Part shown: in pieces, positions 8,662-17,974 of the stretch | Numbering within the stretch: the stretch's first letter is position 1 | Layout of the letters: each line of letters begins with the position of its first letter | Assembly (NCBI GenBank): GCA_965246875.1 | Contig: CBDFFU010000003.1 | Span: 992,001 to 1,056,000 of the forward strand | Source: DASWYT01 sp965246875 | Lineage (GTDB): Bacteria; Pseudomonadota; Alphaproteobacteria; Micavibrionales; SZUA-601 | Reading direction: 5' to 3' | DNA: 64,000 nucleotides | Notes under the pieces: generated by a model | Told to the model about the DNA's origin: nothing | The model's input: only the letters and a program-made list of their open reading frames with translations | Databases searched by the model: none | Position numbers and translations under genes: made by a program

Positions 8662-10471
8662 CAATAGCCGACCAGTTTTGTTGACACATGCTGACGATCG
8701 GGCGATTGCTTTGCCAAAAGGCATAGTGATGTCGTTTGCCATTCCGCAAAGTGACAGCGACATGACAATAGACAGTTTAACGGTTGGCATCAAACCCATT
8801 TTGCGCCGGTTCAATGGGTTGCTGGGGCAAATTGCTTTTATCAGTTTGCTGATTGGTGCATTGGCGTTGGCACCGACATTTTATAACATGGCTCTGTATG
8901 ACCATATCATTGCAGCGGACAGCGGACAACGTGTCATTGCCTTGCTGGCTGGCGTCATGGCAGCGTTGGGTTTGGAATTGGGCCTGCGCACCGTGCGCAA
9001 CCGGCAATTGGGTTATTTTGCCGCGCGGTTTGATCATCTGGTGAATTGTTCCGTCTTTGAACGGCTGTTATTTTTACCACCAGCTTTAACGGAAAAAGCG
9101 TCGATCTCGGCACAGTTGGCGCGGTTGCGTGATTTCGAAACGGTGCGTGAATTTATGACCGGGCCGTTGGCCAGCCTGATTTTTGAAATGCCATTGGTCT
9201 TAGTGTATCTCGGCGTGATGGGGGCATTGACCGGCAATCTGGTGTTTATCCCTTTGGCGTTGGTTTTGTCCTATGTCGGGATCATGGCCGCCATGCGGCG
9301 CAGCTTGCAACATTCGGCGCGTCGTGCTGCAAACCTGACGTCACAGCGACAGGAATTTACGCTGGAAATGCTGACCAAATTACCGGCTATCCGTCTGGCT
9401 GGGTTGGAGGCTATCTGGCTCAATCGTTATCAAAATCTGACACGCGACGCGGCCAATGCCAGTTTCCGCAATCAATATCAGGCACAGATATTAGAAGTGA
9501 TGTCGTATGCGCTGATGACCTTGGGCGCTATCACAACGCTTGCCTGGGGCGTGCATAAAGTCATTTTACAGGATATGACAACCGGCATGTTGGTGGGTGG
9601 CATGATGATGCTGTGGCGGATAATGGCCCCGTTACAGGTCTGTTGTGCTGCAATGACACGGCTCCAGCAATTGATGGCTGGTACGCAACAGGTGCAACGT
9701 CTGTTGCAAATGCCGTTGGAAACGCCAGGCGACACACCTGTTCCATCATTACAATTCAAAGGTCATGTCACATTCTCACGCGTTACCCTGCGCTATTCTA
9801 CTGAAGCTGAGCCAGCTTTGCTGGGAGTCAGTTTTGATGTCAAACCGGGCCAGGTTGTCGCGATCAAGGGATTGAACGGGTCCGGCAAATCGAGTTTGCT
9901 TAAGCTTATTTTGGGCTTGTATCAGCCCCAGGGCGGTGCGGTGCGTATTGACGGCATGGATTTGCGCCAGTTCGATCCGCGCATGATCCGGCAGCATATT
10001 GCCTATGTCCCGCAAGCACTTGATTTTTTGCCTGGCACCATCCGCGACAATCTGCATTACGCGGCACCCGAAGCAACGGAAGAGGATTGCTACGCCGCCT
10101 TGGCACAGGCTTGCGCGATTGAAGAGGTCATGCAATTGCCCAAAGGGTTGGACACGGTTGTGGCGGGAGAGCATGCCGACGCGGTGCCATTTTTATTGCA
10201 GCAACGGCTTAATCTGGCGCGGGCCTATGTGAAAAAAGCCAAGATCATTCTGTGTGATGAAGCGTCACAATCGTTAGGCAAGGACAATGACGATGCATTT
10301 CACCGCATGATTGCCACCCAACGCGGCACGGCCACGATCTTTTTGGTGACACACCGTGACGATCATATGCGTCTGGCCGATCAAATTCTCCTGATGGAAA
10401 AAGGCGAGCTGATCGCCACCGGGAACGCGCCTTCCGGTTCACATGTTTTGAAAAAGGATAAAATTGCATGA
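8432..10471 (+). CDS. Type I secretion ABC exporter subunit with peptidase-like N-terminal domain
   Basis: The most likely start is ATG 8432 (MTRFSYMSLI), preceded by GGGCAGG; a frame extending up to 8366 has no good start. The first ~130 residues resemble the inactive C39-like domain of LapB/HlyB-type exporters and lack a catalytic Cys. A membrane domain with several hydrophobic segments follows. The nucleotide-binding domain has an intact Walker A (GLNGSGKSSLL), Walker B with catalytic Glu (IILCDEAS) and an H-loop His (FLVTHRDD). Its signature is degenerate (VPFLLQQRLNLARAY instead of LSGGQ). Together with the preceding subunit it could form a heterodimer with one competent site. It overlaps the adaptor gene by 4 bp (ATGA). 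Confidence 0.88.
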   Translation: MTRFSYMSLIAPLLEDLQWPGNARQLAEATSMIASNSALSLLQLRDIMANLGYASQVRRISVSAQHMHLLPMIYVHSNSRPVLLTHADDRAIALPKGIVMSFAIPQSDSDMTIDSLTVGIKPILRRFNGLLGQIAFISLLIGALALAPTFYNMALYDHIIAADSGQRVIALLAGVMAALGLELGLRTVRNRQLGYFAARFDHLVNCSVFERLLFLPPALTEKASISAQLARLRDFETVREFMTGPLASLIFEMPLVLVYLGVMGALTGNLVFIPLALVLSYVGIMAAMRRSLQHSARRAANLTSQRQEFTLEMLTKLPAIRLAGLEAIWLNRYQNLTRDAANASFRNQYQAQILEVMSYALMTLGAITTLAWGVHKVILQDMTTGMLVGGMMMLWRIMAPLQVCCAAMTRLQQLMAGTQQVQRLLQMPLETPGDTPVPSLQFKGHVTFSRVTLRYSTEAEPALLGVSFDVKPGQVVAIKGLNGSGKSSLLKLILGLYQPQGGAVRIDGMDLRQFDPRMIRQHIAYVPQALDFLPGTIRDNLHYAAPEATEEDCYAALAQACAIEEVMQLPKGLDTVVAGEHADAVPFLLQQRLNLARAYVKKAKIILCDEASQSLGKDNDDAFHRMIATQRGTATIFLVTHRDDHMRLADQILLMEKGELIATGNAPSGSHVLKKDKIA

Positions 10472-11820
10472 GCCGTACACCGTCTACCCTGCATGCTACC
10501 GACTGGCGCGTGATGAAACCATCACGGCAACAAGTTCCCTTGAGCCTGACGCAATCCGCTGTGTTAGGTGAAGCGCCGTTGCCGCGTTTGCTGGTGTTTT
10601 GTATTGCCATCATGGCGGGCTTGATGAGCTTGTTTATCGGCTGGGCCAGCCTTACGCATATTGACGAGATTGCCACAGCGAATGGCCAGATCGTGCCGAG
10701 CGGCTATGTGCAAGCGGTGCAGCAACTGGATGGCGGCATAGTTAAAGATATTCTGGTCGAAGAGGGACAGGTTGTGCAAACCGGGCAGGTGTTGTTGCGT
10801 TTGGATTCAACGAACGCCAATGCAGATTTAGGGCAAATGAAGGCCCGGCAGAGATCGCTGCAATTGCAAGCCATGCGCTATAAAAGCTTTGTCGATGGCA
10901 AACGCATGGCGACGAGAGCAAATGATGCATGGACGGCACCAGAGCAAACCATCTTGACGAGCATGGTCAATGCACGCAACAGCCAGCGCCGCGTGCTGGC
11001 GGATCAATTGGCGCAAAAGCAAAAAGAATTGGCGGCGTTGACAACAACACGGCAAGCTCTGGACAAAAACCTGCAATTGTTAACAGAGCAAACCAACATG
11101 TATCAAGACATGGCCGACAAAGGTGCTGGGTCACGCATGATGGTGATGAACAGTGAACGTGATGTGAACCAGTTGCAGGGTCAATTGGATGAAACGATCA
11201 GCGGGCAACAACGTGCGAATGACGCTATTCGTGAGATCAACAGCCGGATGCAATCGCTGGACGCCGATCTGCAGCAGGATGCCTTGAAAAATCTGGGGCA
11301 GGTCGAAGCCGAGTTGCGTGAATTGAATGAGACGCTGCAAAAAACGACTGGTGCTGCCAACCGGACTGTAATCCGCGCGCCGATCGACGGTGTTGTGAAA
11401 GGTCTGACCGTGCATACGCTGGGCGCCGTTATTCAATCGGGCCAGGTTTTGATGGAAATCGTGCCGATCCACGAACAGATGATTGCAGAAGCGGCCGTTT
11501 TGCCGGCCGATATCGGGCCTATACGGGTCGGGCAACCGGTAAAATTGAAAATCTCGACGTATGACTTTGCGCGCTATGGCAGTATTGCCGGTAAGGTCAG
11601 CAATATTTCAGCGACGACGTTTCAAACAGAAAAAGGGGAAACATTTTATAAAGTAAAAGTCATCTTAGCCCATGACTATGTGGGCCGTAATCGCAACACG
11701 AACAAAATTGCACCCGGCATGACGTTGCAGGCAAACATTATCACTGGTGAAAAAAGCATCATGCAATATCTGTTGAAGCCCGTGCAGTATGCGCTTGATG
11801 GGGCGATGCATGAAAGCTGA
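10468..11820 (+). CDS. HlyD-family membrane fusion protein of the type I secretion system
   Basis: This 450-residue adaptor begins inside the stop of the exporter gene (ATGA), which suggests translational coupling. A single membrane helix (about residues 42-62) follows a short cytoplasmic tail. Then come the first biotinyl/lipoyl half (VEEGQVVQTGQVLLRLD), a long coiled-coil rich in Gln, Leu and Ala (about 110-300), and the second lipoyl half with the HlyD motif (IRAPIDGVVKGL, then GAVIQSGQVLMEIVP). The C-terminal beta-barrel domain includes VGQPVKLKISTYDFARYG and a final PGMTLQANIITGEKS, the usual signature of the PrtE/HlyD group. It bridges the ABC exporter to an outer-membrane TolC-type channel. 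No TolC gene is in this window. Confidence 0.92.
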   Translation: MSRTPSTLHATDWRVMKPSRQQVPLSLTQSAVLGEAPLPRLLVFCIAIMAGLMSLFIGWASLTHIDEIATANGQIVPSGYVQAVQQLDGGIVKDILVEEGQVVQTGQVLLRLDSTNANADLGQMKARQRSLQLQAMRYKSFVDGKRMATRANDAWTAPEQTILTSMVNARNSQRRVLADQLAQKQKELAALTTTRQALDKNLQLLTEQTNMYQDMADKGAGSRMMVMNSERDVNQLQGQLDETISGQQRANDAIREINSRMQSLDADLQQDALKNLGQVEAELRELNETLQKTTGAANRTVIRAPIDGVVKGLTVHTLGAVIQSGQVLMEIVPIHEQMIAEAAVLPADIGPIRVGQPVKLKISTYDFARYGSIAGKVSNISATTFQTEKGETFYKVKVILAHDYVGRNRNTNKIAPGMTLQANIITGEKSIMQYLLKPVQYALDGAMHES

Positions 11821-12181
11821 CATTGACGACACGCCCATAATTGACAGCAGGGCCGTGCAACGTCTGCAACAGTTGTTACAGGACAAATACATGGACGTAC
11901 AAAATACTGCTTTGGGTAATATTGGCTCGCATCTGGATCGCATTGACCAGGCTTTGGCAAATTATGATTTCGACGTGGCACAGCGCAACGCCCACAATAT
12001 CGTATCAAGTGCCGGATTGTTTGGCATGATGCAGACGGTGCAGGCTGCACGAGAGTTAGAGTATTGTGTGATGTCAGAACACAATATAATGGCGTGGCTA
12101 CAATTGTCTTACGCATTGCGTCAGGCGTTTGACAAGGCTGTCAATTGTTTATTGCTCCTGGTCAAACGGGTTTACGCATAG
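11810..12181 (+). CDS. Histidine phosphotransfer (Hpt) domain protein
   Basis: ATG 11810 lies inside the 3' end of the adaptor gene, overlapping it by 11 bp. The product is about 123 residues and mostly helical. It contains an Hpt-like motif, AHNIVSSAGLFGM, with His62 as the probable phospho-acceptor, then a helix (TVQAARELEYCV), as in four-helix Hpt bundles. The usual Lys after the His (HxLKG) is Val-Ser here, so the match is imperfect. The stop TAG overlaps the likely GTG start of the hybrid kinase. The three genes that follow the exporter thus form a phosphorelay set: kinase-receiver-receiver, Hpt, response regulator. Confidence 0.72.
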   Translation: MKADIDDTPIIDSRAVQRLQQLLQDKYMDVQNTALGNIGSHLDRIDQALANYDFDVAQRNAHNIVSSAGLFGMMQTVQAARELEYCVMSEHNIMAWLQLSYALRQAFDKAVNCLLLLVKRVYA

Positions 12182-14772
12182 TGTGTTTGTATCTTACCAG
12201 AACATTGTCAGCCCGGAAATTGACGATTATTAGTATCACATTGTTTATAGGCTTAATTTTATTACAGGTTGGCTTATATATCCAGCAAAAACAGAAATCA
12301 GAATTATCGCGTCATAATGTTGAACATTCCTATCAGCAAATCCGTGAAGTTGAAAATTTATTCACCAAGATCAGCCAGATGGAAGCCGGTCAGCTCAATT
12401 ATTGGCTGACGGGTGATAACCGGTTTCTGGACGCCTATTTTAATGGTATTACGACGGCAGATGAAAAAAACCTGACGGGCCGCAACCGGCCTTTGCAGCA
12501 TATCATTACCGATTTACGCGCAATGTATGAGGATGATCCCAATCAGCAGCAAGAGTTCCAAATATTGGAAAATCTGCTGCAGAAAAAAACTGATCATATG
12601 GCGAAAACGTTGGATCAGAGACAGCACATTGAAATTGCCGAAACTGTGGCGTTGACACATCTCAATGACGGCAAACGGATCATGGACAACTTGCGGGATC
12701 AGACTAATAAACTGATTGCGCTGGAACAGGAACAGTTACAGCAGCGGATCGAACAGAATTTTACCGATAGCCAAAGCTTGACAAGACTGACTGTGACAGC
12801 AGCGATCATCACGTATGGCAGCCTGTTTCTGATGATGATTTTAATCGTACGAATTTTTTCACGGTCGCAAGCGATTGAGCGCAAACTGCATGCGCGGGAA
12901 GCCTGGTTTCGGGCCGCTGCGGATGGCAGTATCGATGGATTTTTCCTGTTTCGGGCTGAACGTGATCAGTATGGCAATGTCACAGACTTGTTGCTGGATT
13001 ATTTGAATCCTGTCGCAGAGACTATGATCCGCAAAGACCTGGCTAAGGCCTTGAACGAGCCGATTAATACGATCTTTTTTCCGGAAAGTGATCATTTCAA
13101 TACGCTTGATACGTATCGTGGTATTTTTGAACGCCAGCAGCCCATGGAACGTGAATATACCATTAGTCATGGGCCTATGATGGGGCGTATTTTGCAGAAA
13201 CAAGCTATTCCTTTAATGAACGGCATAGCGGTGACGTGTCGGGATATTACCGAACGGCGGCAAATGGAGCAAATGAAAACGGAATTTGTATCAACCGTCA
13301 GTCATGAGTTGCGCACACCTTTGACCTCTATTCGCGGAGCATTGGGATTGGTCACCGGTGGCGTTGTCGGGAATGTGCCGGAACCTGTCAGGAACCTCCT
13401 CGATATTGCCTATAATAATTGCGAACGTCTGGTACGGCTGATCAACGATATTCTGGATATCGAAAAAATCGAGTCCGGCCGGATGCTGTTCGCATGCAAG
13501 TCCGTCACTCTTATGGCCACAATAAATCAGGCGATTACAGATAATCTGGCCTATGCCGATAAATACGGTGTCACGTTAGTGTTGGATGAAAAACATGGAT
13601 TAGGTTTGGAGAACACACTGAAAATTGCTGCAGACGGTGACCGCCTGATACAGATTGTCACGAACCTGATGTCGAATGCGATCAAATTTTCGGAAGAGGG
13701 ACAGACGGTCACGGTGCGTTGCCTGCAGAGCGATAAGCATGTCAAAATTGAAGTTGTTGATCAAGGTATTGGCATTCCATTATCCTTTCAGGATAAAGTC
13801 TTTCAAAAATTTGCCCAGGCCGACAGTTCCGATACACGGCAGCGGAGCGGCACAGGTTTGGGTCTGGCAATCACCAAGGCGCTTGTCGATCAGATGCATG
13901 GTGACATTTCTTTTACGTCCCAGCCTAGTAAGGGTACAACATTTCATGTGCTATTTCCGGTATTAGAAGAAGAGGCGTTTATTCACTTGCCGGCTGATCC
14001 GGCCGATATCAGCCAATCGCGTATATTGGTGTGTGAAGATGATCATGACATCGCCAATTTGCTGTTGCTGATTTTGGAAAAAGCTGGTTTTACGGTGGAT
14101 ATCGCGCAAACCGCACAAGAGGCACTGTCCAAATTACGCATCCAAACCTATGTGGCCATGACGCTGGACCTGGTGCTGCCAGACCAACCAAACAGCACGT
14201 TTCGTGACGGTTTGGCCTTGATCCAGAAAATCCGCCATGATTTGCATTTGACGAATTTGCCGATCGTTGTCGTATCTGCAAAAGCCGAAGAGGGACATTT
14301 GCATTTTGCCGGTGATGCGATCGGTATTCTAGACTGGCTGGCGAAACCGATACCGGTCGAGAAACTGGTTAACCTTATTAAAAACCTGCCGGTAAGCAGC
14401 AAGAAACCGTTTATCCTGCATGTCGAAGACGATAATGATATCGCGCATATTCTGGCGATGACATTGGCTCCTGTTGCCGACATCATACGGGCAACAGACT
14501 TGCAACAAGCGCGACAAGCCGTTCGACAACATACGTTTGACTTGGTCATCCTTGATCTGGGCTTGCCTGACGGGCAAGGCACAGACTTACTGCCTTTATT
14601 AAAGAATGCCGATGGCACGGCAACACCTGTTGTCTTATTTACTGCATCTGATGTCACACAGGATATTAGTGCGCTGGTTGCGGCGACGCTTGTCAAATCA
14701 CGCACCTCGGAACAAAATCTGCTGGACACGATCCGGCGGATGATCATTCATCACACCGATGTCGAACCTTGA
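12181..14772 (+). CDS. Hybrid sensor histidine kinase (CHASE3-PAS-HisKA-HATPase-REC-REC)
   Basis: A GTG at 12181 overlaps the Hpt stop; a TTG at 12145 in the same frame is an alternative. Two membrane helices (about residues 15-35 and 205-225) enclose a CHASE3-type periplasmic helical domain (QMEAGQLNYWLTGDNRFLDAY). Then come a PAS-like region, HisKA with phospho-His375 (VSHELRTPLTS), and HATPase with N-box (LMSNAIKFS), G1 (VDQGIGIP) and G2 (GTGLGLAI). Two receivers follow: Asp663 (MTLDLVLPD) and Asp792 (VILDLGLPDG). The second receiver ends without the usual KP pair (LVKSRTS). The order suggests phosphate flow to the neighbouring Hpt protein or response regulator. The signal is unknown. Confidence 0.92.
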   Translation: MCLYLTRTLSARKLTIISITLFIGLILLQVGLYIQQKQKSELSRHNVEHSYQQIREVENLFTKISQMEAGQLNYWLTGDNRFLDAYFNGITTADEKNLTGRNRPLQHIITDLRAMYEDDPNQQQEFQILENLLQKKTDHMAKTLDQRQHIEIAETVALTHLNDGKRIMDNLRDQTNKLIALEQEQLQQRIEQNFTDSQSLTRLTVTAAIITYGSLFLMMILIVRIFSRSQAIERKLHAREAWFRAAADGSIDGFFLFRAERDQYGNVTDLLLDYLNPVAETMIRKDLAKALNEPINTIFFPESDHFNTLDTYRGIFERQQPMEREYTISHGPMMGRILQKQAIPLMNGIAVTCRDITERRQMEQMKTEFVSTVSHELRTPLTSIRGALGLVTGGVVGNVPEPVRNLLDIAYNNCERLVRLINDILDIEKIESGRMLFACKSVTLMATINQAITDNLAYADKYGVTLVLDEKHGLGLENTLKIAADGDRLIQIVTNLMSNAIKFSEEGQTVTVRCLQSDKHVKIEVVDQGIGIPLSFQDKVFQKFAQADSSDTRQRSGTGLGLAITKALVDQMHGDISFTSQPSKGTTFHVLFPVLEEEAFIHLPADPADISQSRILVCEDDHDIANLLLLILEKAGFTVDIAQTAQEALSKLRIQTYVAMTLDLVLPDQPNSTFRDGLALIQKIRHDLHLTNLPIVVVSAKAEEGHLHFAGDAIGILDWLAKPIPVEKLVNLIKNLPVSSKKPFILHVEDDNDIAHILAMTLAPVADIIRATDLQQARQAVRQHTFDLVILDLGLPDGQGTDLLPLLKNADGTATPVVLFTASDVTQDISALVAATLVKSRTSEQNLLDTIRRMIIHHTDVEP

Positions 14773-14793
14773 ACGTAACAAAAAGGAACAAAC

Positions 14794-15198
14794 ATGATGA
14801 CCAACCTCAAAATTCTGTATGTGGAAGATGAACCGGACATCCGCAATATCGCGAAAATTGCCATGGAATCGGTTGGTGGATTTACGGTGCGTGATTGCGC
14901 ATCGGGTTACGAGGCTTGTGACGCAGTAGCGGTCTTTACACCTGATCTGGTGATTCTGGATATGATGATGCCGGGCCTGAATGGTCTGGAAACCTTTGAA
15001 AAATTACAGGCGATTGCCAAAACGCGGACGACACCGACACTCTTTATGACAGCCAAAGTGCAAACGTCTGAGATCAGCAATTATTTAAATTGTGGCGCTC
15101 TGGATGTCATCGCCAAGCCGTTTAACCCGCTGGAATTGCCGGTGCAGATCCAAAAAATCTGGGATCATTACCAAGCGACAAGCGAAAACGCACCCTGA
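14794..15198 (+). CDS. Single-domain response regulator (CheY-like)
   Basis: The 134-residue protein has one receiver domain and no output domain. The acidic pair is in ILYVEDEPD, the phospho-acceptor is Asp56 (LVILDMMMPGLNG), the Thr position is in LFMTAK, and the conserved Lys is in VIAKPFNP. A Shine-Dalgarno AAAGGAAC lies just upstream of the ATG. It follows the hybrid kinase by 21 bp in the same direction and is likely its phosphorelay partner. Like other stand-alone receivers it must act by protein contact, perhaps on the secretion apparatus. Confidence 0.9.
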   Translation: MMTNLKILYVEDEPDIRNIAKIAMESVGGFTVRDCASGYEACDAVAVFTPDLVILDMMMPGLNGLETFEKLQAIAKTRTTPTLFMTAKVQTSEISNYLNCGALDVIAKPFNPLELPVQIQKIWDHYQATSENAP

Positions 15199-15771
15199 TC
15201 ACGCCGGGCAGCAAAAACAATCGGTTGTATGATCATTGACCAGGCCGGTTGCTTGCATATGAGCGTACATGATAACAGAGCCAACAAACCGCATGCCGCG
15301 TTTGTGCAAGTCTTTCGACAGGGCATCGCTTTTCGTCGTGCGTGCCGGGATATCACGCGATGATGTCCAGCGATTGATGATGGTTTTATGATCTACAAAT
15401 GACCAGATGTAGTGATCGAATGAGCCAAATTCTTTTTGGATATGCAAAAAAATCTGCGCATTGCGCCGTGCTGAAAAAATCTTGAGACGGTTGCGGATGA
15501 TGTCCGTGTTTAACATTAAGGCTTCCAGTTCGTCATTTGTCATTTGGGCGACTTTGCGGGCATTAAAATTTTTGAATGCTTTGCGGTAACCGGCGCGACG
15601 CCTCAGGATAGTATCCCAGCTTAAGCCGGCCTGCGCCCCTTCCAGGATCAAAAACTCGAAATGAGTGGCATCGTCATGCACCGGCACGCCCCATTCGCTG
15701 TCGTGATAGGCTACGGAATAGGGCTTATCCAGCTTGACCCAGGCGCAGCGTGAAGGTGTTACATCTGTCAT
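15199..15771 (-). CDS. tag: DNA-3-methyladenine glycosylase I
   Basis: The start at ATG 15771 (MTDVTPSRCAWVKLD) gives 190 residues, close to E. coli Tag (187). The frame continues upstream to 15834, but those residues are not typical. Tag features are present: CAWV and YHDSEWGVPVHDD at the N-terminus, the helix-hairpin region LSWDTILRRRAGYRKAF, and the C-terminal zinc ligands in HTTDCFC that pair with the N-terminal Cys and His. The enzyme removes 3-methyladenine from alkylated DNA in base-excision repair. It is convergent with the response regulator, with no spacer. Confidence 0.93.
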   Translation of the reverse strand: MTDVTPSRCAWVKLDKPYSVAYHDSEWGVPVHDDATHFEFLILEGAQAGLSWDTILRRRAGYRKAFKNFNARKVAQMTNDELEALMLNTDIIRNRLKIFSARRNAQIFLHIQKEFGSFDHYIWSFVDHKTIINRWTSSRDIPARTTKSDALSKDLHKRGMRFVGSVIMYAHMQATGLVNDHTTDCFCCPA

Positions 15772-15917
15772 GAGGACATTATTCTCTACAGTGAAATCGG
15801 CCTCGAGCATATCTGCATCAGGGTTAAGAAGCAAATGGATACAATTTAAGTCTATGTTTTATAATTTATAATATTTTGTTAACGCTTTTTACAGCATCGC
15901 TGTTGCAAAGTTTTGTC

Positions 15918-16208
15918 ATGAGAGTTGATAACCAGCCCCACATTTTAAATGCGGCCTCAAATTTGATGGGGATATGTTTTGTTTTAATTACGGCGTTAAA
16001 ACTGACCCGCGCATCGGTAGCGACATTTGCCGATGAGATTGCCATGTTTGCCAGTGTTGCCTTTATGGTTAGTTGCGTTCTATCTTACATGTCCATTCGC
16101 CAGAGCAAAGCGACAATGGCGTATGAAAAATGGGCAGATTACCTGTTTCTGACCGGCAGTCTTTCCTTGTTGTGCGCTATTCTGCTTTTTGCCACCAGCG
16201 AACTTTAA
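15918..16208 (+). CDS. Small integral membrane protein, unknown
   Basis: ATG 15918 (MRVDNQPHILNAASNLMG) gives 96 residues. Three hydrophobic segments are visible: near residues 12-28 (ICFVLITALKL), 38-58 (IAMFASVAFMVSCVLSYM) and 75-95 (LFLTGSLSLLCAILLFATSEL). I do not recognise a family. The gene is 19 bp upstream of the ABC transporter in the same direction and may be co-transcribed with it. The region before it is AT-rich and could hold a promoter. Confidence 0.6.
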   Translation: MRVDNQPHILNAASNLMGICFVLITALKLTRASVATFADEIAMFASVAFMVSCVLSYMSIRQSKATMAYEKWADYLFLTGSLSLLCAILLFATSEL

Positions 16209-16227
16209 ATCTAATTTGGTGTAAACA

Positions 16228-17913
16228 ATGCGTTTGTCTTTCCGTTCCGTCTGGTCATTGATCACGCCTTACTGGCGGTCGCGCGAGAATAAAATCGCGG
16301 TGATGTTATTGGTCAGCGTTGTAGGTCTTAATTTGGGTGAGGTTTATATCAACGTTCTACTCAATAAATGGAATAATGATTTTTACAATTCCTTGCAAGT
16401 CGTCGATAAAGACGCGTTTTTCAAGTCGCTGTTACGTTTTTCATGGCTGGTGTGTTCGGCTGTTGCCATCGGCGTGTATAAAATTTACCTCAATCAGATG
16501 TTGCAAATTCGCTGGCGGCGCTGGTTGACGGCGGACATGCTGCATCGCTGGCTGAATAATCACAGCCATTACCGCATGCGCTTGCAGGGCCAGTCGTCTG
16601 ATAACCCCGATCAGCGGATCAGCGATGATATTGACCAGTTTATTTCTCTGACGCTGGGCCTGTCACTGGGGTTGATCAGTGCCGTTGTGACGCTCTGTTC
16701 ATTTTTGACGATGTTGTGGGGGTTGTCGGGCGCTTTGGCTATCCCGCTGGGTCAGTTTGGTGTGCTGGATGTGCCGGGGTATCTGGTGTGGACAGCGATG
16801 CTGTATGCGATTGCCGGGACGTATTTCACGACAAAAATCGGGAAGCCGTTGATCGGTTTGAATTTCGACCAGCAGCATTACGAAGCGAATTTTCGTTTTG
16901 CTTTGGTGCGGTTTCGCGAGAACAGCGAACCGATTGCGTTTTACAGTGGTGAGCCCGTTGAATTGCGGACATTCCTCATTCGCTTTGGTGATGTTGTCAA
17001 TAATACCCTTGGCATCATGCGCCGGCAGAAAAAATTGACGTGGTTTACCTCGTTTTATTACCAGCTGGCGATTATTTTTCCGTTCGTTGTGGCGGCCCCG
17101 CGGTTTTTCGCCAAACAAATCCAAATGGGCGGCCTGATGCAAACGGCGTCAGCGTTCCGCCAAGTGCAAGAATCGTTTTCGTATGTGATCAGTGCCTATA
17201 ACAGCATTGCCGTATGGCAGGCTGTGGTGCAGCGGCTGGTCGGGTTCGAAGCCGACATGCGCAAAGCGGAGCAGACGGTCAAAGACCCAGCCGTGTTCAA
17301 GCCATCGCGTGTGGCGGGTCAGAATTTAACAGCGCGGCATTTATCGATAAGCTTGCCCAACGGCACATCATTGGCGCGTGATCTGAATTTGACAATTGCT
17401 GTAGGCGATACAGTTTTGATCAAGGGGCCATCGGGTTCCGGCAAAAGCACGCTACTGCGTACCTTGGCGGGTCTATGGCCGTTCGCCGATGGTGAACTGA
17501 ACATTCCAACCGACGCGCATCTGTTGTTCCTGCCACAACAGCCGTATTTACCACTGGGATCGTTGCGTCATGTCTTGACCTACCCGGGGCGTGCCACGCA
17601 CAGCGACGCGGAATTACAAGACGCTTTGCGGGTATGTCATCTGGAGAAATTCATGAACCGCCTGGGCGAGGACGCACAGTGGGCACACATCATGTCACCA
17701 GGCGAACAACAACGCCTATCCTTCGCCCGCGCCTTATTGACCCAACCAGACTTTTTGTTCCTGGATGAAGCGACATCGGCGCTGGACGAAACCAACGAGC
17801 ATGCCTTATATGGCCTGCTACGCAACATGTTGCCAAATACTGCAGTGATCAGTGTCGGCCATCGCAATACGCTGGAACAATGGCATGAAAAGCGTGTGGA
17901 TTTGAGTGCTTGA
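16228..17913 (+). CDS. YddA/SbmA-type ABC transporter (fused permease and ATPase)
   Basis: This 561-residue protein has the ABC_membrane_2 fold. The N-terminal part contains about six membrane segments and the family motif DNPDQRISDDI. The C-terminal ATPase has Walker A (GPSGSGKSTLL), the signature MSPGEQQRLSFARAL, Walker B (FLFLDEATSALD) and the H-loop His (ISVGHR), all intact. Relatives include YddA of E. coli and peroxisomal-type half transporters. The substrate is unknown; SbmA-like permeases import peptides, but SbmA itself lacks the ATPase. It is followed by a strong bidirectional terminator. Confidence 0.9.
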   Translation: MRLSFRSVWSLITPYWRSRENKIAVMLLVSVVGLNLGEVYINVLLNKWNNDFYNSLQVVDKDAFFKSLLRFSWLVCSAVAIGVYKIYLNQMLQIRWRRWLTADMLHRWLNNHSHYRMRLQGQSSDNPDQRISDDIDQFISLTLGLSLGLISAVVTLCSFLTMLWGLSGALAIPLGQFGVLDVPGYLVWTAMLYAIAGTYFTTKIGKPLIGLNFDQQHYEANFRFALVRFRENSEPIAFYSGEPVELRTFLIRFGDVVNNTLGIMRRQKKLTWFTSFYYQLAIIFPFVVAAPRFFAKQIQMGGLMQTASAFRQVQESFSYVISAYNSIAVWQAVVQRLVGFEADMRKAEQTVKDPAVFKPSRVAGQNLTARHLSISLPNGTSLARDLNLTIAVGDTVLIKGPSGSGKSTLLRTLAGLWPFADGELNIPTDAHLLFLPQQPYLPLGSLRHVLTYPGRATHSDAELQDALRVCHLEKFMNRLGEDAQWAHIMSPGEQQRLSFARALLTQPDFLFLDEATSALDETNEHALYGLLRNMLPNTAVISVGHRNTLEQWHEKRVDLSA

Positions 17914-17939
17914 TTCAAATGGTAATAAGATATCATTAA

Positions 17940-17969
17940 AAAAGGGAGGAATATAAATTCCTCCCTTTT
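17940..17969. terminator. Bidirectional rho-independent terminator
   Basis: A perfect 13-bp stem (AAAAGGGAGGAAT with its complement) encloses a 4-nt loop (ATAA). A-rich and T-rich flanks on both sides let it serve the ABC transporter gene on the plus strand and the small lipoprotein gene on the minus strand. Confidence 0.92.
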
Positions 17970-17974
17970 CAATT

